A program made the translations under genes and the position numbers. A stretch of DNA of 64,000 nt from Belnapia rosea (GTDB taxonomy: Bacteria; Pseudomonadota; Alphaproteobacteria; Acetobacterales; Acetobacteraceae), in contig NZ_FMZX01000007.1 of assembly GCF_900101615.1 (NCBI RefSeq), positions 1-64,000 on the forward strand. The letters are read 5' to 3'. This document shows positions 44,647 through 56,015 of this stretch, in pieces; positions within the stretch are counted from its first letter, which is position 1, and every line of letters begins with the position of its first letter. The notes beneath the pieces are model-generated. The model worked only from the letters and a program-made list of their open reading frames with translations. It did no database searches and had not been told where the DNA came from.

Positions 44647-44994
44647 ATGAGCCGTTTCGACAGCCTCATGCCCCTGCCCGGCGCCGGTTTCGGTGGCCGG
44701 ATCCACCTGCCGGGACGGCCCGGCGCCGAGGCCCTGGTCGCCGCCGCCGAGGCCGAGCCGGACGCCCTGCCCGGGGCGCTGGCCGCGGCCGGCGGCCTGC
44801 TGGTCCATGTCCATGAATGGACGGCGGGCGACCTGATGATCTGGGACAATCGCTGCACCGTTCATGCCGCCACCTGGTTCGATGCCGAGCGGCTGGAGCG
44901 GGTGATGTGGCGGATGACGGTGAGCGGCAACCCGGGGGTGGAGTATGCGGGCGAGGCGAAGAGCTGGTTGGCGGGCGAGGGCGTTAAGAGTTAA
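44647..44994 (+). pseudogene. TauD/TfdA-family dioxygenase with internal deletion
   Basis: The 115-residue frame joins two ends of an Fe(II)/2-oxoglutarate dioxygenase. The N-terminal part (SLMPLPGAGFGGRIHLPGR to ALAAAGGLLV) is followed at once, near base 44810, by the C-terminal part (EWTAGDLMIWDNRCTVHAAT, then GNPGVEYAGEAKSW). The middle, which would hold the first His-x-Asp iron site and most of the core, is missing; family members are about 280-340 residues. The join is at a short repeat (GTCCATGTCCAT). The remnant is in frame and could be translated, but cannot be a working dioxygenase. Confidence 0.7.
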
Positions 44995-45143
44995 ATTGGC
45001 CGATTTGAAAACCCTAAATGTAAGGCCACAGCCGGGAATATTGGGTTTGGCAATATACATGCGTGTCCTACGGTAAGCTATAGCAGCCACAATGTCCGCA
45101 GAACGGCTTATTCAACCCAACACAGAGAAAGGTTTATTTTTTT

Positions 45144-46178
45144 ATGGGGGTTTTTTCTCCGTTTAATGAATTGGCCAGAGCGATGGCCGATGTATTGGTG
45201 CCGGCAGCCCGGCGCGCTTTTGAGGAATCTCCGATTATTCTTGCGGCCAGTATTTTTTTTATAGCTTTCTTAATAACTAGCGGGGTAGCGGTCGAGCGAT
45301 ATTTCGGTGAAGCCGCACTCGCCGCAGCTGCCTCCGCTGTCTCAGGCATTCTCTTCGGTTTTTCTATGTGGTCTGCAGCAAGATCGACCGAGCGACGTAT
45401 CGACCAGATACCTGGAAGTATCGATGAAACGCGCTCAACAGCAGATGAGTTGTTACTGGCTCACATTAAGCTCTCGGGTGAAGTCGGTGAATTAAAAGCT
45501 GCCCTAGCTGGCATTGATCAAGGCAAATTTGAGTACGCTAAAGAGCACTTACTTAAGTCGGTGCAAGCCGAAATTGGTAGCAGCGGCATTGAGAAGTTTG
45601 TTGAACAACGGATTCTCGACGAGCGCGTCCAGCAGCAAGAGAAACATCTTCAGGCTCTTAGATTAAGACTGTCCAATGAAACTAAAGTATTGTGGTCATT
45701 TGCGAATCGCAATATGACAATTGGCTCTCTTTTTTCATTTCTAGGCATGGCTACGCTTTTCTATTTTCTTGTCACCGGTCCGGGACCAGCCGCTATTGGC
45801 ACAGACTCCGAACTTACATTTTCTGCTTTCGCAATTCATTTTTTACCTAGAATCACTTTCGTTGTTTTCATTGAAGTGTTCGCCTTCTTTTTTCTTAGAC
45901 TTTATAGAAACGGAATGTCAGAAGTAAAGTATTTTCAAAACGAACTCACCAATGTTGATCTGCGGGCTATGGCACTCACAACAGCTATACAATCTAATGA
46001 TAAGGATCTTATTAAAGTGGTTGTCGAGCGCTTAGCTGCGACAGAAAAGAACAATATCATCTTGAGGTCTGGCGAAACCACAATTGATCTCGCCCGAGAA
46101 GATCGAAATCTAGCGTCTGATCGAAGCATTGCAGCCGATATTAAGCAAATGATTGAGAGTGTGCGTCCAAAAAGCTAG
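45144..46178 (+). CDS. AT-rich orphan: four-helix membrane protein with coiled coil
   Basis: 344 residues of no family I recognise. Two N-terminal membrane helices (about 30-50 and 57-77: LAASIFFIAFLITSGVAV, ALAAAASAVSGILFGFSMW) lead into a charged, helical segment to about 185 (DETRSTADELLLAHIKLSGE; QQQEKHLQALRLRLSNETKV). Two more helices (about 191-212 and 229-254) and a soluble tail rich in Asp/Lys/Arg follow. Base use is clearly different from all neighbours: A/T at third positions and T runs before the start, which suggests recent transfer. ATG at 45144 has AAAGG about 11 nt upstream. The flanks (44995-45143 and 46179-46387) are also AT-rich and contain no other gene. A membrane defence or stress role is speculation. 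Confidence 0.75.
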   Translation: MGVFSPFNELARAMADVLVPAARRAFEESPIILAASIFFIAFLITSGVAVERYFGEAALAAAASAVSGILFGFSMWSAARSTERRIDQIPGSIDETRSTADELLLAHIKLSGEVGELKAALAGIDQGKFEYAKEHLLKSVQAEIGSSGIEKFVEQRILDERVQQQEKHLQALRLRLSNETKVLWSFANRNMTIGSLFSFLGMATLFYFLVTGPGPAAIGTDSELTFSAFAIHFLPRITFVVFIEVFAFFFLRLYRNGMSEVKYFQNELTNVDLRAMALTTAIQSNDKDLIKVVVERLAATEKNNIILRSGETTIDLAREDRNLASDRSIAADIKQMIESVRPKS

Positions 46179-46387
46179 GACCAGCTTTTCCCCGAAAAGT
46201 CGAGGAAAATTTGATCCAAACAATTCAACAAGCAGAAAAATGAAAGGCTTACTCCTGCAGTTTGAAACGAGCAAAATTTCTGATCGAACGGAAATTCCAA
46301 GCGTTAGAAACGAATTTGCATTTTAATGTGCTAAATCTTCCATTTTTGAAACCAATCTGATGTCAAGCGTCAACGGTACGGTACCAC

Positions 46388-47668
46388 CTAAGTCTCCGCT
46401 AACTCCCCTAGCACCTGCGCCAACACCCGCGCGCCCGCCGCCAGCTGCGCCGGCGAGGAATACTCCGCCGGGTTATGGCTGATGCCCCCTCGGCTCGGGA
46501 CGAAGATCATCCCGCTCGGGCAGAGCGGCACCATGAACTGGGCATCGTGGAAGGCGCCGGAGGGCATCCGCAATGCCTTGAGCCCCTGCGCCGCCGAGGC
46601 CCGCGCCACCGCCTCCGTCACCTCCGGCGCGAAATCCACGGGCTGGGCGTGGAAGCGCTCCGTCACCACCACCTCGCAGCGCTGCACGGCGCCACGGATG
46701 GTGGCCTCGATCGCATCGCCCCGCTGCGCCAGCACCGCCGCCGAGGGGTGGCGGAAATCGATGGTGAAGCGCACCCGCTCCGCCACGCTGTTGGAGCTGT
46801 TGGGCTGCACCTCGATCCGCGCCACGGTGAAGCGGAGGATGTCGGTCGGGTCGTCCATCAGCGCGTTGAGCGCGGTGATGGCGCGCAGCATGTCCTGCAC
46901 CGCATCCCGCCGGGTCGAGAGCGGGGCGGTGCCGGCATGGGCGCTCTCGCCGATGATCTCGACCAGGAACCAGCGGCTGCCCTGGATGCCGGTGACGACG
47001 CCGATATCGAAGCCCTCCGTCTCCAGCCGCGGCCCCTGCTCGATATGCGCCTCGACATAGGCGTGGGGCGCCGGGCCCTCGACCACGCCGAGCGGCCGGC
47101 GCGGCAGGTCGGCCTCGAGCATGAGTTGCTCGCGCAACGCATCGCCGAAGCGGATGCCCTCGCCATCCGTCACCGCATCCCAGGTGTCGGGCTTGCTGTG
47201 GCCGGCATAGGCCATGCTGCCCATGCAGCCCGGGGCGAAGCGGCCGCCCTCCTCATTGGTCCAGGCCACCAGCTCGATCGGGCGGCGGGGCGTGATGCCG
47301 GCCTCGCGCAGGGCCTGGATCGCCTCCAGCCCGGCGAGCACGCCCCAGATCCCGTCGAAGCGGCCACCAGCCGGCTGGCTGTCCATATGGCTGCCGGTCA
47401 GCACCGGGGCGAGGCCAGGGTCCTGCCCCTCATGCCGGAGGAAGAGGTTGCCGAGCGCGTCGATGGAGGGGGTGAGGCCGATCGCCATGCCCCAGCCGAT
47501 CAGCAGGCGCCGTGCCTCGCGGTCGAGCGGCGAGAGGCAGGGCCGGTTGACGCCGGGCGAGCCATCGGCGCCGGTGAAGGCCCCGAGCCGGGCCATCTCC
47601 ATCAGCCGGTCCCATTGCCGCTGCTCGCTCACCGCGGCCACCAGCCGCGGCACGACCGTCCCGCTCAT
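46388..47668 (-). CDS. Zn-dependent amidase, hydantoinase/carbamoylase family (M20 fold)
   Basis: 426 residues. It has the metallopeptidase M20 fold of N-carbamoyl-amino-acid hydrolases, allantoate amidohydrolases and ureidoglycolate-type enzymes: VLTGSHMDSQPAGGRFDGIW (His and Asp ligands), AWTNEEGGRFAPGCMGS (Glu base/ligand) and EAHIEQGPRLETEG. The ATG at 47668 has AGGGGG 7 nt upstream; earlier in-frame sequence is not conserved. It is divergent from the hydroxyisourate hydrolase gene by 97 nt. That neighbour points to purine/ureide catabolism, so allantoate is a reasonable substrate guess. Confidence 0.88.
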   Translation of the reverse strand: MSGTVVPRLVAAVSEQRQWDRLMEMARLGAFTGADGSPGVNRPCLSPLDREARRLLIGWGMAIGLTPSIDALGNLFLRHEGQDPGLAPVLTGSHMDSQPAGGRFDGIWGVLAGLEAIQALREAGITPRRPIELVAWTNEEGGRFAPGCMGSMAYAGHSKPDTWDAVTDGEGIRFGDALREQLMLEADLPRRPLGVVEGPAPHAYVEAHIEQGPRLETEGFDIGVVTGIQGSRWFLVEIIGESAHAGTAPLSTRRDAVQDMLRAITALNALMDDPTDILRFTVARIEVQPNSSNSVAERVRFTIDFRHPSAAVLAQRGDAIEATIRGAVQRCEVVVTERFHAQPVDFAPEVTEAVARASAAQGLKALRMPSGAFHDAQFMVPLCPSGMIFVPSRGGISHNPAEYSSPAQLAAGARVLAQVLGELAET

Positions 47669-47765
47669 CGCTCGCCCCCTGTCCTCACGCCACGGCACAA
47701 ACCGCAGCGGGCCAGGCGGCGTCAAGCCATGCTAGACCGGACCGCGCAACGGAAAGGGCCGGCCC

Positions 47766-48122
47766 ATGGCGCAAACAGGCTATCTCAGCACGCATATGCT
47801 CAACACCGCTGAGGGCGTGCCTGCCGCCGGCGTGGCGGTGGAGCTCTGGCGGCTGGAGCCGGAGCCGGTGCTGCTGACCCGCACCGTGACGACGGCGGAT
47901 GGCCGGAATTCAGAGCCCTTCCTCGCGGAGGAGGAGGTCACGCCCGGGCTGCATGAGCTGCGCTTCGCGGTCGGCGCCTATTTCGCCGGGCGCGGCCTCG
48001 GCAAGGCGCAGGGCTTCCTCGACATCGTCCCGGTGCGCATCCGGCTCGAGGCAGGGCAGGGCCACTATCATGTGCCGCTACTCTGCTCGCCCTTCGGCTA
48101 TACAACCTATCGGGGGTCCTGA
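47766..48122 (+). CDS. uraH: 5-Hydroxyisourate hydrolase
   Basis: 118 residues of the transthyretin-like fold. It has the N-terminal HIUase motif LSTHMLNTAEGVPAAG and the terminal tetrapeptide YRGS that distinguishes the enzyme from animal transthyretin. It converts 5-hydroxyisourate (from urate oxidase) to OHCU. Start ATG 47766 follows GGAAAGG. The divergent carbamoylase-type amidase gene supports a purine degradation context; urate oxidase and OHCU decarboxylase genes are not seen in the window. Confidence 0.95.
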   Translation: MAQTGYLSTHMLNTAEGVPAAGVAVELWRLEPEPVLLTRTVTTADGRNSEPFLAEEEVTPGLHELRFAVGAYFAGRGLGKAQGFLDIVPVRIRLEAGQGHYHVPLLCSPFGYTTYRGS

Positions 48123-48151
48123 GCGTTTGCCCCCTTGCAAGGGAGGCGCGC

Positions 48152-48559
48152 ATGACGGAGCGGGACGAATTCCTCGCCGCGGTCGGCCGGGGCGACGCAG
48201 CGGCGGTCGCTGGCCTGCTTTCGGCCGATCCCGACCTCGCCGCACCAAGGGGCGGCCATCCGGATGACCCGGTGGCGCTTGCCGCCCGGCTCGGACATCT
48301 CGATGTCCTGCGCCTGCTGTTGGAAGGCGGCGCCCAGGCCGCGCCGGAAGGCGACCCGCGCGAGGCCCCGACGGCCTTGATGGAGGCCGCCTCCGCCGGC
48401 CATCAGGAGGCCGTGGCGCTGCTGCTGGAGTTCGGCGCCGACCCGGCCCTCCGCGACCGCGAGGGCCGCACCGCCGCCGACTATGCCACCGAAGCCGGCC
48501 ATTCCGATCTCGCCAGCCGCCTCTATACCGATGCGGAGACGGAACGCCTGATCTGGTAA
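48152..48559 (+). CDS. Ankyrin-repeat protein
   Basis: 135 residues made of about three to four ankyrin repeats, e.g. DPVALAARLGHLDVLRLLLE, TALMEAASAGHQEAVALLLE, then GRTAADYATEAGHSDLASRL. No signal peptide or membrane helix is present. It begins with ATG at 48152, with GGGAGG about 5 nt upstream that lies partly in the palindrome CCCTTGCAAGGG (48132-48143). It follows uraH by 29 nt and may be co-transcribed, but a purine role is not obvious; ankyrin repeats mediate protein contacts. Confidence 0.85.
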   Translation: MTERDEFLAAVGRGDAAAVAGLLSADPDLAAPRGGHPDDPVALAARLGHLDVLRLLLEGGAQAAPEGDPREAPTALMEAASAGHQEAVALLLEFGADPALRDREGRTAADYATEAGHSDLASRLYTDAETERLIW

Positions 48560-48618
48560 CGGAACGCTCCTGCATCCCATGCGTATCGCCCACCCGGTGA
48601 CGACCGGACGAGGGACCG

Positions 48619-49218
48619 ATGGCGCGCATTCTCGTGCTCTACTACTCGATGTATGGCCATGTGGAGACGATGGCCGGGGCGGTGGCCGAGGGCGCCCGGA
48701 GCGCCGGCGCCACGGTGACGGTGAAGCGGGTGGCCGAGCTTGCCCCGCGCGCGGTACTCGAGAAGGCTGGCGCCAAGCTCGATCAGGCGGCGCCGGAAGC
48801 CTCGCCCCAGGAGCTTGACCAATACGACGCCATCATCCTCGGCTGCCCGACCCGCTATGGGCGGATGGCCTCGCAGATGGCGCAGTTCTGGGACCAGACC
48901 GGCGGCCTCTGGGCCCGCGGCGCCCTGATCGGCAAGGTCGCCAGCGCCTTCACCTCCACCGCCAGCCAGCATGGCGGCCAGGAGACGACGCTGATGGCGA
49001 TGCACACCATGGTCCTGCACCACGGCATGGTCGTTGTCGGCCTGCCCTACGCGGCCCAGGGTCTGCTGACCCTCGACGAGGTCAGCGGTGGCACCCCTTA
49101 TGGGGCCTCGACCATCGCCGGCGGCAAGGGCGAGCGGCAGCCCAGCGCGAATGAGCTGGATCTTGCCCGCTTCCAGGGCAAGCATGTGGCGGAGATCACC
49201 GCCAAGCTCTTCGGCTGA
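48619..49218 (+). CDS. wrbA: NAD(P)H:quinone oxidoreductase WrbA
   Basis: 199 residues of the flavodoxin-like WrbA family, type [22 protein letters not shown] (FMN phosphate loop), [37 protein letters not shown] and [15 protein letters not shown]. It reduces quinones by two electrons using FMN and NAD(P)H, protecting against oxidative stress, in the cytoplasm. ATG 48619 follows GACGAGGG. The gene is monocistronic in appearance: 59 nt after the ankyrin gene and convergent with the chemoreceptor gene (18-nt gap). Confidence 0.96.
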   Translation: MARILVLYYSMYGHVETMAGAVAEGARSAGATVTVKRVAELAPRAVLEKAGAKLDQAAPEASPQELDQYDAIILGCPTRYGRMASQMAQFWDQTGGLWARGALIGKVASAFTSTASQHGGQETTLMAMHTMVLHHGMVVVGLPYAAQGLLTLDEVSGGTPYGASTIAGGKGERQPSANELDLARFQGKHVAEITAKLFG

Positions 49219-49236
49219 GGCCACCGCCCGGCCCCG

Positions 49237-50934
49237 TCAGGCCGCGCGCAACCGGCCGAGCGTGTCGCCCAGGGCGCGGCGAAGCGTCTCGGCCTGCTCC
49301 GCGAGGGTGGCGGAGGTCGCCTGCACCTGGCTGGCGGCGCCGCCCGTCTCGCTGGCGGCGGCGGTGACGCCGTCGATGGCCCCGGCGATGGCCGCCGTGC
49401 CCGCCGCCGCCTGCTGGACGTTCTGGGCGATGTCGCGGGTCGCGGCACCCTGCTGCTCCACCGCCGCCGCAATGGCCGCGGTGACCTCGTTGATGGCCCC
49501 GATGCTGTCGCGGATGGCGCCGATATCGGCCGCCGCCTGCCGGGTGGCGCCCTGCATCGACTGGATCTGGGTGGCGATGTTGCCGGTTGCCTGAGCCGTC
49601 TGGGTGGCCAGCGCCTTCACCTCGCTCGCCACCACGGCGAAGCCCTTGCCGGCCTCGCCGGCCCGCGCTGCCTCGATGGTGGCGTTCAGCGCCAGCAGGT
49701 TGGTCTGGCCGGCGATGTTGTCGATCAGCCGGGTCACCTCGCCGATCCGCGCCGCGGCCTCGTTCAGGTTAGCCACCGTCGCGTTGGTGCGGTTGGCCTG
49801 ATCGGCGGCACCGGCGGCCATGCGGGCGCTGTCGGCCACCTGCCGGCTGATCTCGGCGACGGAGGCCGCGAGTTCCTCGGTCGCGGCGGCGACCGTGTTG
49901 ACGTTGCCGCTCGCCTCCTGCGTGGCGCTGCTGACGGTGCCGGCGCGCGTGCTGGTGCCGTCGGCGATGGCCACCATGGAGGTCGCGGCGGCATTGAGCT
50001 CGGCCGCGGCCGAGGCGATGTGCTCGGTCACGCCGCCGATGCTGGCCTCGAGGCCGGAAGCCAGGCTGGCGAGGCCGGCCTTGCGCTCCTCCTCCGCACG
50101 GTGCTTGGCGGCTTCCTGGCCGACGCGAAGCGTCTCGGCCTCCCGCAGGCTGGCAGCGAAACCCTGAAGCGCCTGCGCCATGCTGCCGATCTCGTCGCGG
50201 CGGTCGGCATCGCCGATCGGGGTGGCGAGGTCGCCGCCCGCCAGCCGTTGCATGGCGCCCTGCAGGCGGCCGAAGGGCCGGATCACGGTGGCCCGGGCCA
50301 TCCAAAGGCCGAAGCCGAAGCTGAGCAGAACGCCGGCGCCGAGGACCGTGACGGCTGTCCAGACGATGGACTGGGCCTCCTCGGTCAGGGCCGCCGATTT
50401 CTCCGAGGCCGAAGCCAGCAGGGCCTGCGTCATTGCAATGCTGGTCTCGCGCAGCTGCATCATCTGGCTGAAAAAATCAGCCCGCAGCAAGGCCATCGCC
50501 TCCGCGCCACGCCCGTCCCGCAGCATGGCGAGGCCGCGCAGCCCGGTTGCACGCAGGGCGGGAAAGTCGCGTTCCATGCCGGCGAGGGTGGCGGCGTGCG
50601 GCGTTCCGGCGACGGCCGGCCGGACCAGGACGGCGCGCTCCGCGAAGGTCCGCTCGATCGCCTCGATCTCGGCGATGGATTGGGCGATGGTCGCCGCTTC
50701 GGGCACCGCGAAGGCCCGCCAGAGGGAGCGGGGCAAGTCGACGATCGTTACGTTGAGGCGCGTGGCATAGGTCGCGCCCAGGCTGTCCCGCGCGAGCAGG
50801 CCGCTATAGGCGGCATCCAGGGTGACGAGGGAGCGACTGACGAAGCCGCCGGCCCCGACCGCCACCATGGCCATGACGGCCAGGGGTAGCATGACCTTGA
50901 GCGACAGGCGGGTGTGGCGAAGGGCGTTCAGCAT
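49237..50934 (-). CDS. Methyl-accepting chemotaxis protein
   Basis: 565 residues. Membrane helix 1 (about 10-30) and helix 2 (about 190-212: [20 protein letters not shown]) flank a periplasmic four-helix-like sensor of about 155 residues. A HAMP domain follows ([20 protein letters not shown]), then the methyl-accepting signalling domain with the hairpin tip [20 protein letters not shown]. The tip is fully conserved, so coupling to CheA/CheW is expected. The ATG at 50934 has AGGA 7 nt upstream. No other che genes are adjacent. Ligand unknown. Confidence 0.95.
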   Translation of the reverse strand: MLNALRHTRLSLKVMLPLAVMAMVAVGAGGFVSRSLVTLDAAYSGLLARDSLGATYATRLNVTIVDLPRSLWRAFAVPEAATIAQSIAEIEAIERTFAERAVLVRPAVAGTPHAATLAGMERDFPALRATGLRGLAMLRDGRGAEAMALLRADFFSQMMQLRETSIAMTQALLASASEKSAALTEEAQSIVWTAVTVLGAGVLLSFGFGLWMARATVIRPFGRLQGAMQRLAGGDLATPIGDADRRDEIGSMAQALQGFAASLREAETLRVGQEAAKHRAEEERKAGLASLASGLEASIGGVTEHIASAAAELNAAATSMVAIADGTSTRAGTVSSATQEASGNVNTVAAATEELAASVAEISRQVADSARMAAGAADQANRTNATVANLNEAAARIGEVTRLIDNIAGQTNLLALNATIEAARAGEAGKGFAVVASEVKALATQTAQATGNIATQIQSMQGATRQAAADIGAIRDSIGAINEVTAAIAAAVEQQGAATRDIAQNVQQAAAGTAAIAGAIDGVTAAASETGGAASQVQATSATLAEQAETLRRALGDTLGRLRAA

Positions 50935-51156
50935 CGTGACATCCTGTACAGTGCCCGGGGCGCCGGGCCGGTCCATCTCCGTAACGCTCAGGCCCTTATC
51001 GCCGGGTTAAGGCTCCCCCGATCACGAAACCCGCTTGCAAAACCAGCCCGGAGGGGGCATCTCCCCCGGCGATACCAGACCGATTGAGTCAGACCTCGGC
51101 GGGCGGTGCGGAGAGCAATCCGCGGCCGGGCCCGCTTTTGCCTATGGAGGCCCATC

Positions 51157-53238
<2,082 letters not shown>

Positions 53239-53266
53239 TCCTCGCCCATCAGGGCTGATGCATGGC

Positions 53267-53290
53267 GGCGCCTGGGGCAACCCAGGCGCC
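53267..53290 (+). terminator. Intrinsic terminator of fusA with GCAA tetraloop
   Basis: GGCGCCTGGG (53267-53276) pairs perfectly with CCCAGGCGCC (53281-53290) around the stable GNRA-type loop GCAA. T-containing sequence GTTTGCGTTT follows. It starts 28 nt after the fusA stop, and the hldE start is 27 nt after it, so hldE needs its own promoter or readthrough. Confidence 0.8.
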
Positions 53291-53317
53291 GTTTGCGTTT
53301 CCGGACCGCGCGGCGCT

Positions 53318-54766
53318 ATGCCGCTCCCCATGCTCGACTTCAGCGCCCTCCGCGTCCTCGTCCTCGGCGATGCCATGCTCGACCGCTTCCTCTACGGGGA
53401 GGTGGAGCGCATCTCGCCCGAGGCGCCGGTGCCCGTGCTGCGCCAGCGCCGCCTCTCGGCCATGCCGGGTGGGGCGGGCAATGTGGCGCGCAACATCACC
53501 GCCCTCGGCGCCCGGGCCGTGCTGGTCGGGCTGCTCGGGCGGGATGCCGCGGGGGCCGAATTCCGCGCCCTGCTCGCCGCCGACCCGCGCATCGAGGACC
53601 GGCTGGTCGAGAGCGCCGGCCGCCCCACCATCTGCAAGATGCGCATCATCGCCGGCACCCAGCAGGTGGTCCGCGTCGATGACGAGGCTACCAGCCCGGC
53701 CGAGCCGGCGGAGGCCGCCGCCATGCTGGCGGCGGTGCGCGCCGCCCTGCCCTCCTGCCAGGCGCTGATCCTCTCGGACTATGCCAAGGGCGTGCTCTCG
53801 CCCCCGGTGATCGCCGAGGCCATCGCCGCCGCCCGCGCCCAGGGCATCCCCGTCCTGGTCGATCCGAAGAGCGAGGATTTCTCGGTCTATCGCAGCGCCG
53901 ATTGCGTGAAGCCCAATGCGCGCGAGCTCGCCCGCGCCGCCCGCCTGCCCGTCGGCACGGAGGCGGAGGTGGTCGCCGCCGCCGAGCATGTGATGGCCGA
54001 GGCCGGGCTCGCCGCCCTGCTCTGCACCCGGGCCGGCCGCGGCATGGTACTGGTCCGCGCCGGCGCCGGCGCCACCAGCGTGCCCGCCCTGGCGCGGGAG
54101 GTCTTCGACGTTTCGGGCGCCGGCGACACCGTCATCGCCACCCTCGCCCTGGTCCATGCCTCCGGCCAGCCGCTGGAGGAGGCGATGCGCATCGCCAATG
54201 CCGCGGCCGGGATCGTCGTCGGCAAGCTTGGCACGGCAACCGTCGGCGCCGATGAGCTGGCCCATGCGTTGCGGGCCGAAAGCGGCTCTGCCCCGGATGA
54301 GGGCGCGCTGCTCGACCGTGAGGCCGCTGCCCGCCTCGTCGCCGAATGGCGCGCCCATGGGCTGCGCGTCGGCTTCACCAATGGCGTTTTCGACATCCTC
54401 CATGCGGGCCATGTGGCCTCGCTCCGCGCGGCCCGGCGCCGCTGCGACCGGCTGGTGGTGGCGCTGAACGCCGATGCCAGCGTCAGCCGGCTGAAGGGCC
54501 CGGCCCGCCCGGTGAACCCATTGGCCGACCGCGCCGCCGTCATCGCCGGCCTCGCCTCGGTGGATGCCGTGATCGCCTTCGAGGAGGACACGCCGATCGA
54601 GCTCATCCGCCTGCTACTGCCGGATGTGCTGATGAAGGGCGGCGACTACACGAAGGAGACGGTGGTCGGCGCCAGGGAGGTGGAGGCGGCGGGCGGCCAG
54701 GTGGTGCTGCTCGACCTGCTGCCGGGGCGCTCCACCACCGGGATCATCGCCCGCGCCAAGGGTTAG
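53318..54766 (+). CDS. hldE: Bifunctional heptose kinase / heptose-1-phosphate adenylyltransferase HldE
   Basis: 482 residues, the normal fused length. The N-terminal PfkB-type kinase has PGGAGNVARNITALGA and FDVSGAGDTVIA (catalytic Asp). The C-terminal nucleotidyltransferase has FTNGVFDILHAGHVASLRAA with the HxGH motif. The protein makes ADP-heptose precursor for the lipopolysaccharide inner core in the cytoplasm. Starts at 53318 (or an ATG at 53330) have no strong Shine-Dalgarno. Other heptose genes are not adjacent. The 3' end is 7 nt from the stop of the convergent MaoC-type gene. Confidence 0.95.
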   Translation: MPLPMLDFSALRVLVLGDAMLDRFLYGEVERISPEAPVPVLRQRRLSAMPGGAGNVARNITALGARAVLVGLLGRDAAGAEFRALLAADPRIEDRLVESAGRPTICKMRIIAGTQQVVRVDDEATSPAEPAEAAAMLAAVRAALPSCQALILSDYAKGVLSPPVIAEAIAAARAQGIPVLVDPKSEDFSVYRSADCVKPNARELARAARLPVGTEAEVVAAAEHVMAEAGLAALLCTRAGRGMVLVRAGAGATSVPALAREVFDVSGAGDTVIATLALVHASGQPLEEAMRIANAAAGIVVGKLGTATVGADELAHALRAESGSAPDEGALLDREAAARLVAEWRAHGLRVGFTNGVFDILHAGHVASLRAARRRCDRLVVALNADASVSRLKGPARPVNPLADRAAVIAGLASVDAVIAFEEDTPIELIRLLLPDVLMKGGDYTKETVVGAREVEAAGGQVVLLDLLPGRSTTGIIARAKG

Positions 54767-54773
54767 GGCCTGA

Positions 54774-55223
54774 TCAGCGCCGCAGGAAGACCGTCGTCAG
54801 CACGTCGAGCACCTTCACCCCGTCCGAGACCCGCTCGCCGGTGAAACGCAGCTTGGCGATGCCCCGGTCCGGCTTGCTGCGGCTCGGCGCCAGCGCTTCC
54901 ACCACGGCGGAGACGCGGAGCACATCGCCCGGCCGCACCGGCGCCGGCCAAGCGATCTCCATCCCTGCCCCGCCGAGCGAGACCTTGGCCATGATCCCGC
55001 TCTCGATCATATGGCCGAAGACCGCCGAGAGGGTGTGCAGGCCGGAGGCGATGAGGCCGCCGAAGGGCCCTTCAGCCGCCGCCGCCTCGTCCACATGGAA
55101 GGGCTGCGGGTCGAAGCGCCGGCCGAAATCGAGGATGTCCGCCCGCGTCATCTCGACCGTGCCGAATTCGAAGCTCTGGCCAAGGACCAGCTCGTCGAAG
55201 GATTCGATCGGGCGAGGGCTCAC
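54774..55223 (-). CDS. MaoC-family hotdog dehydratase
   Basis: 149 residues. The MaoC hydratase motif is visible as ADILDFGRRFDPQPFHVDEA (Asp/His pair), with GPFGGLIASGLHTL following, as in R-specific enoyl-CoA hydratases. It starts at the GTG at 55223 that overlaps the SDR gene's stop (ATGTGA). The pair SDR-MaoC is therefore coupled. A hydroxyacyl/enoyl-CoA substrate is likely; R-3-hydroxyacyl-CoA for PHA is one possibility but unproven. Confidence 0.85.
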   Translation of the reverse strand: MSPRPIESFDELVLGQSFEFGTVEMTRADILDFGRRFDPQPFHVDEAAAAEGPFGGLIASGLHTLSAVFGHMIESGIMAKVSLGGAGMEIAWPAPVRPGDVLRVSAVVEALAPSRSKPDRGIAKLRFTGERVSDGVKVLDVLTTVFLRR

Positions 55224-56002
55224 ATCAGCACCTGCATGTCGCCATCGACCGAGAGCGACTGGCCGCTGATCGTCGCCCCGAAAGGCGAGCAGAGATAGAG
55301 CGCCATATTGGCGATGTCCTGCGGCGTGACATAGCAGCGGAGCGAGACAGGGCGCAGCGCCTCCGCCTCCTGCTCGGCGAAGCTGCGGCCATTGGCCTGG
55401 GCCTTGGCCTCCAGCACCCGCCGGATGCGGTCGCCGGCGACGAGGCCGGGCAGGATGGCATTCACCCGGATTCCCTCCGGCCCCAGCTCGATGGCAAGCG
55501 ACTTGGTGAAGCCGATCACCCCCCATTTCGCCGCCGCATAGGGGCTCCGCAGCGGGAAGCCGAAGCGCCCGGCCGCCGAGGAGAGGTTGACGATGGAGCC
55601 GCCGCCCGCCGCCCGCAGCGCAGGCACCGCACGGCGGGCGCAGTGGAACATGGCCTCGAGGTCGATCTTCAGCGTGCGGCTCAGCGCTTCCGGCGTCACA
55701 TCCTCGACGCGGGCGGTGGGCCCGGCGATGCCGGCATTGTTCACCAGCACGTCGAGCCCGCCGAGCCGCGCGACCGCCTCATCGACGAAGCCCTCGCAGC
55801 CTTCGACGCTCTCCATATCGGCGACCATCGAGGGGTAGGGACAGGCCGCCAGCGCCTCCTGGTCCACATCGCAGAGGAAGACCTTCGCGCCGCAGCTGGC
55901 GAAGCCATCCGCCATGGCCCGGCCGATGCCGCCCGCCCCCGCCGTGATCGCCACCCGCAACCCATCCAGCCGCACCGTCAGCGGCGCCGTATTGGCCTTC
56001 AT
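55220..56002 (-). CDS. SDR-family NAD(P)-dependent oxidoreductase
   Basis: 260 residues with the classical short-chain dehydrogenase motifs: AITAGAGGIGRAMADGFA (nucleotide loop), LVNNAGIAGP, IVNLSSAAGRF (Ser) and the YAAAK catalytic pair in PYAAAKWGVIG. The substrate is probably a hydroxyacyl-CoA or an alcohol; family members are diverse. It overlaps the MaoC-type gene by 4 nt at the 3' end. It lies 13 nt downstream of a secreted-protein gene on the same strand, so three genes may form one operon. Confidence 0.92.
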   Translation of the reverse strand: MKANTAPLTVRLDGLRVAITAGAGGIGRAMADGFASCGAKVFLCDVDQEALAACPYPSMVADMESVEGCEGFVDEAVARLGGLDVLVNNAGIAGPTARVEDVTPEALSRTLKIDLEAMFHCARRAVPALRAAGGGSIVNLSSAAGRFGFPLRSPYAAAKWGVIGFTKSLAIELGPEGIRVNAILPGLVAGDRIRRVLEAKAQANGRSFAEQEAEALRPVSLRCYVTPQDIANMALYLCSPFGATISGQSLSVDGDMQVLM

Positions 56003-56015
56003 CCCTGTCCTCCCG

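Noticed and set aside
46185-46199. Terminator after the AT-rich membrane gene
   Set aside because: CTTTTC/GAAAAG gives only a 6-bp stem with a 3-nt loop and no T tract, too weak to claim.
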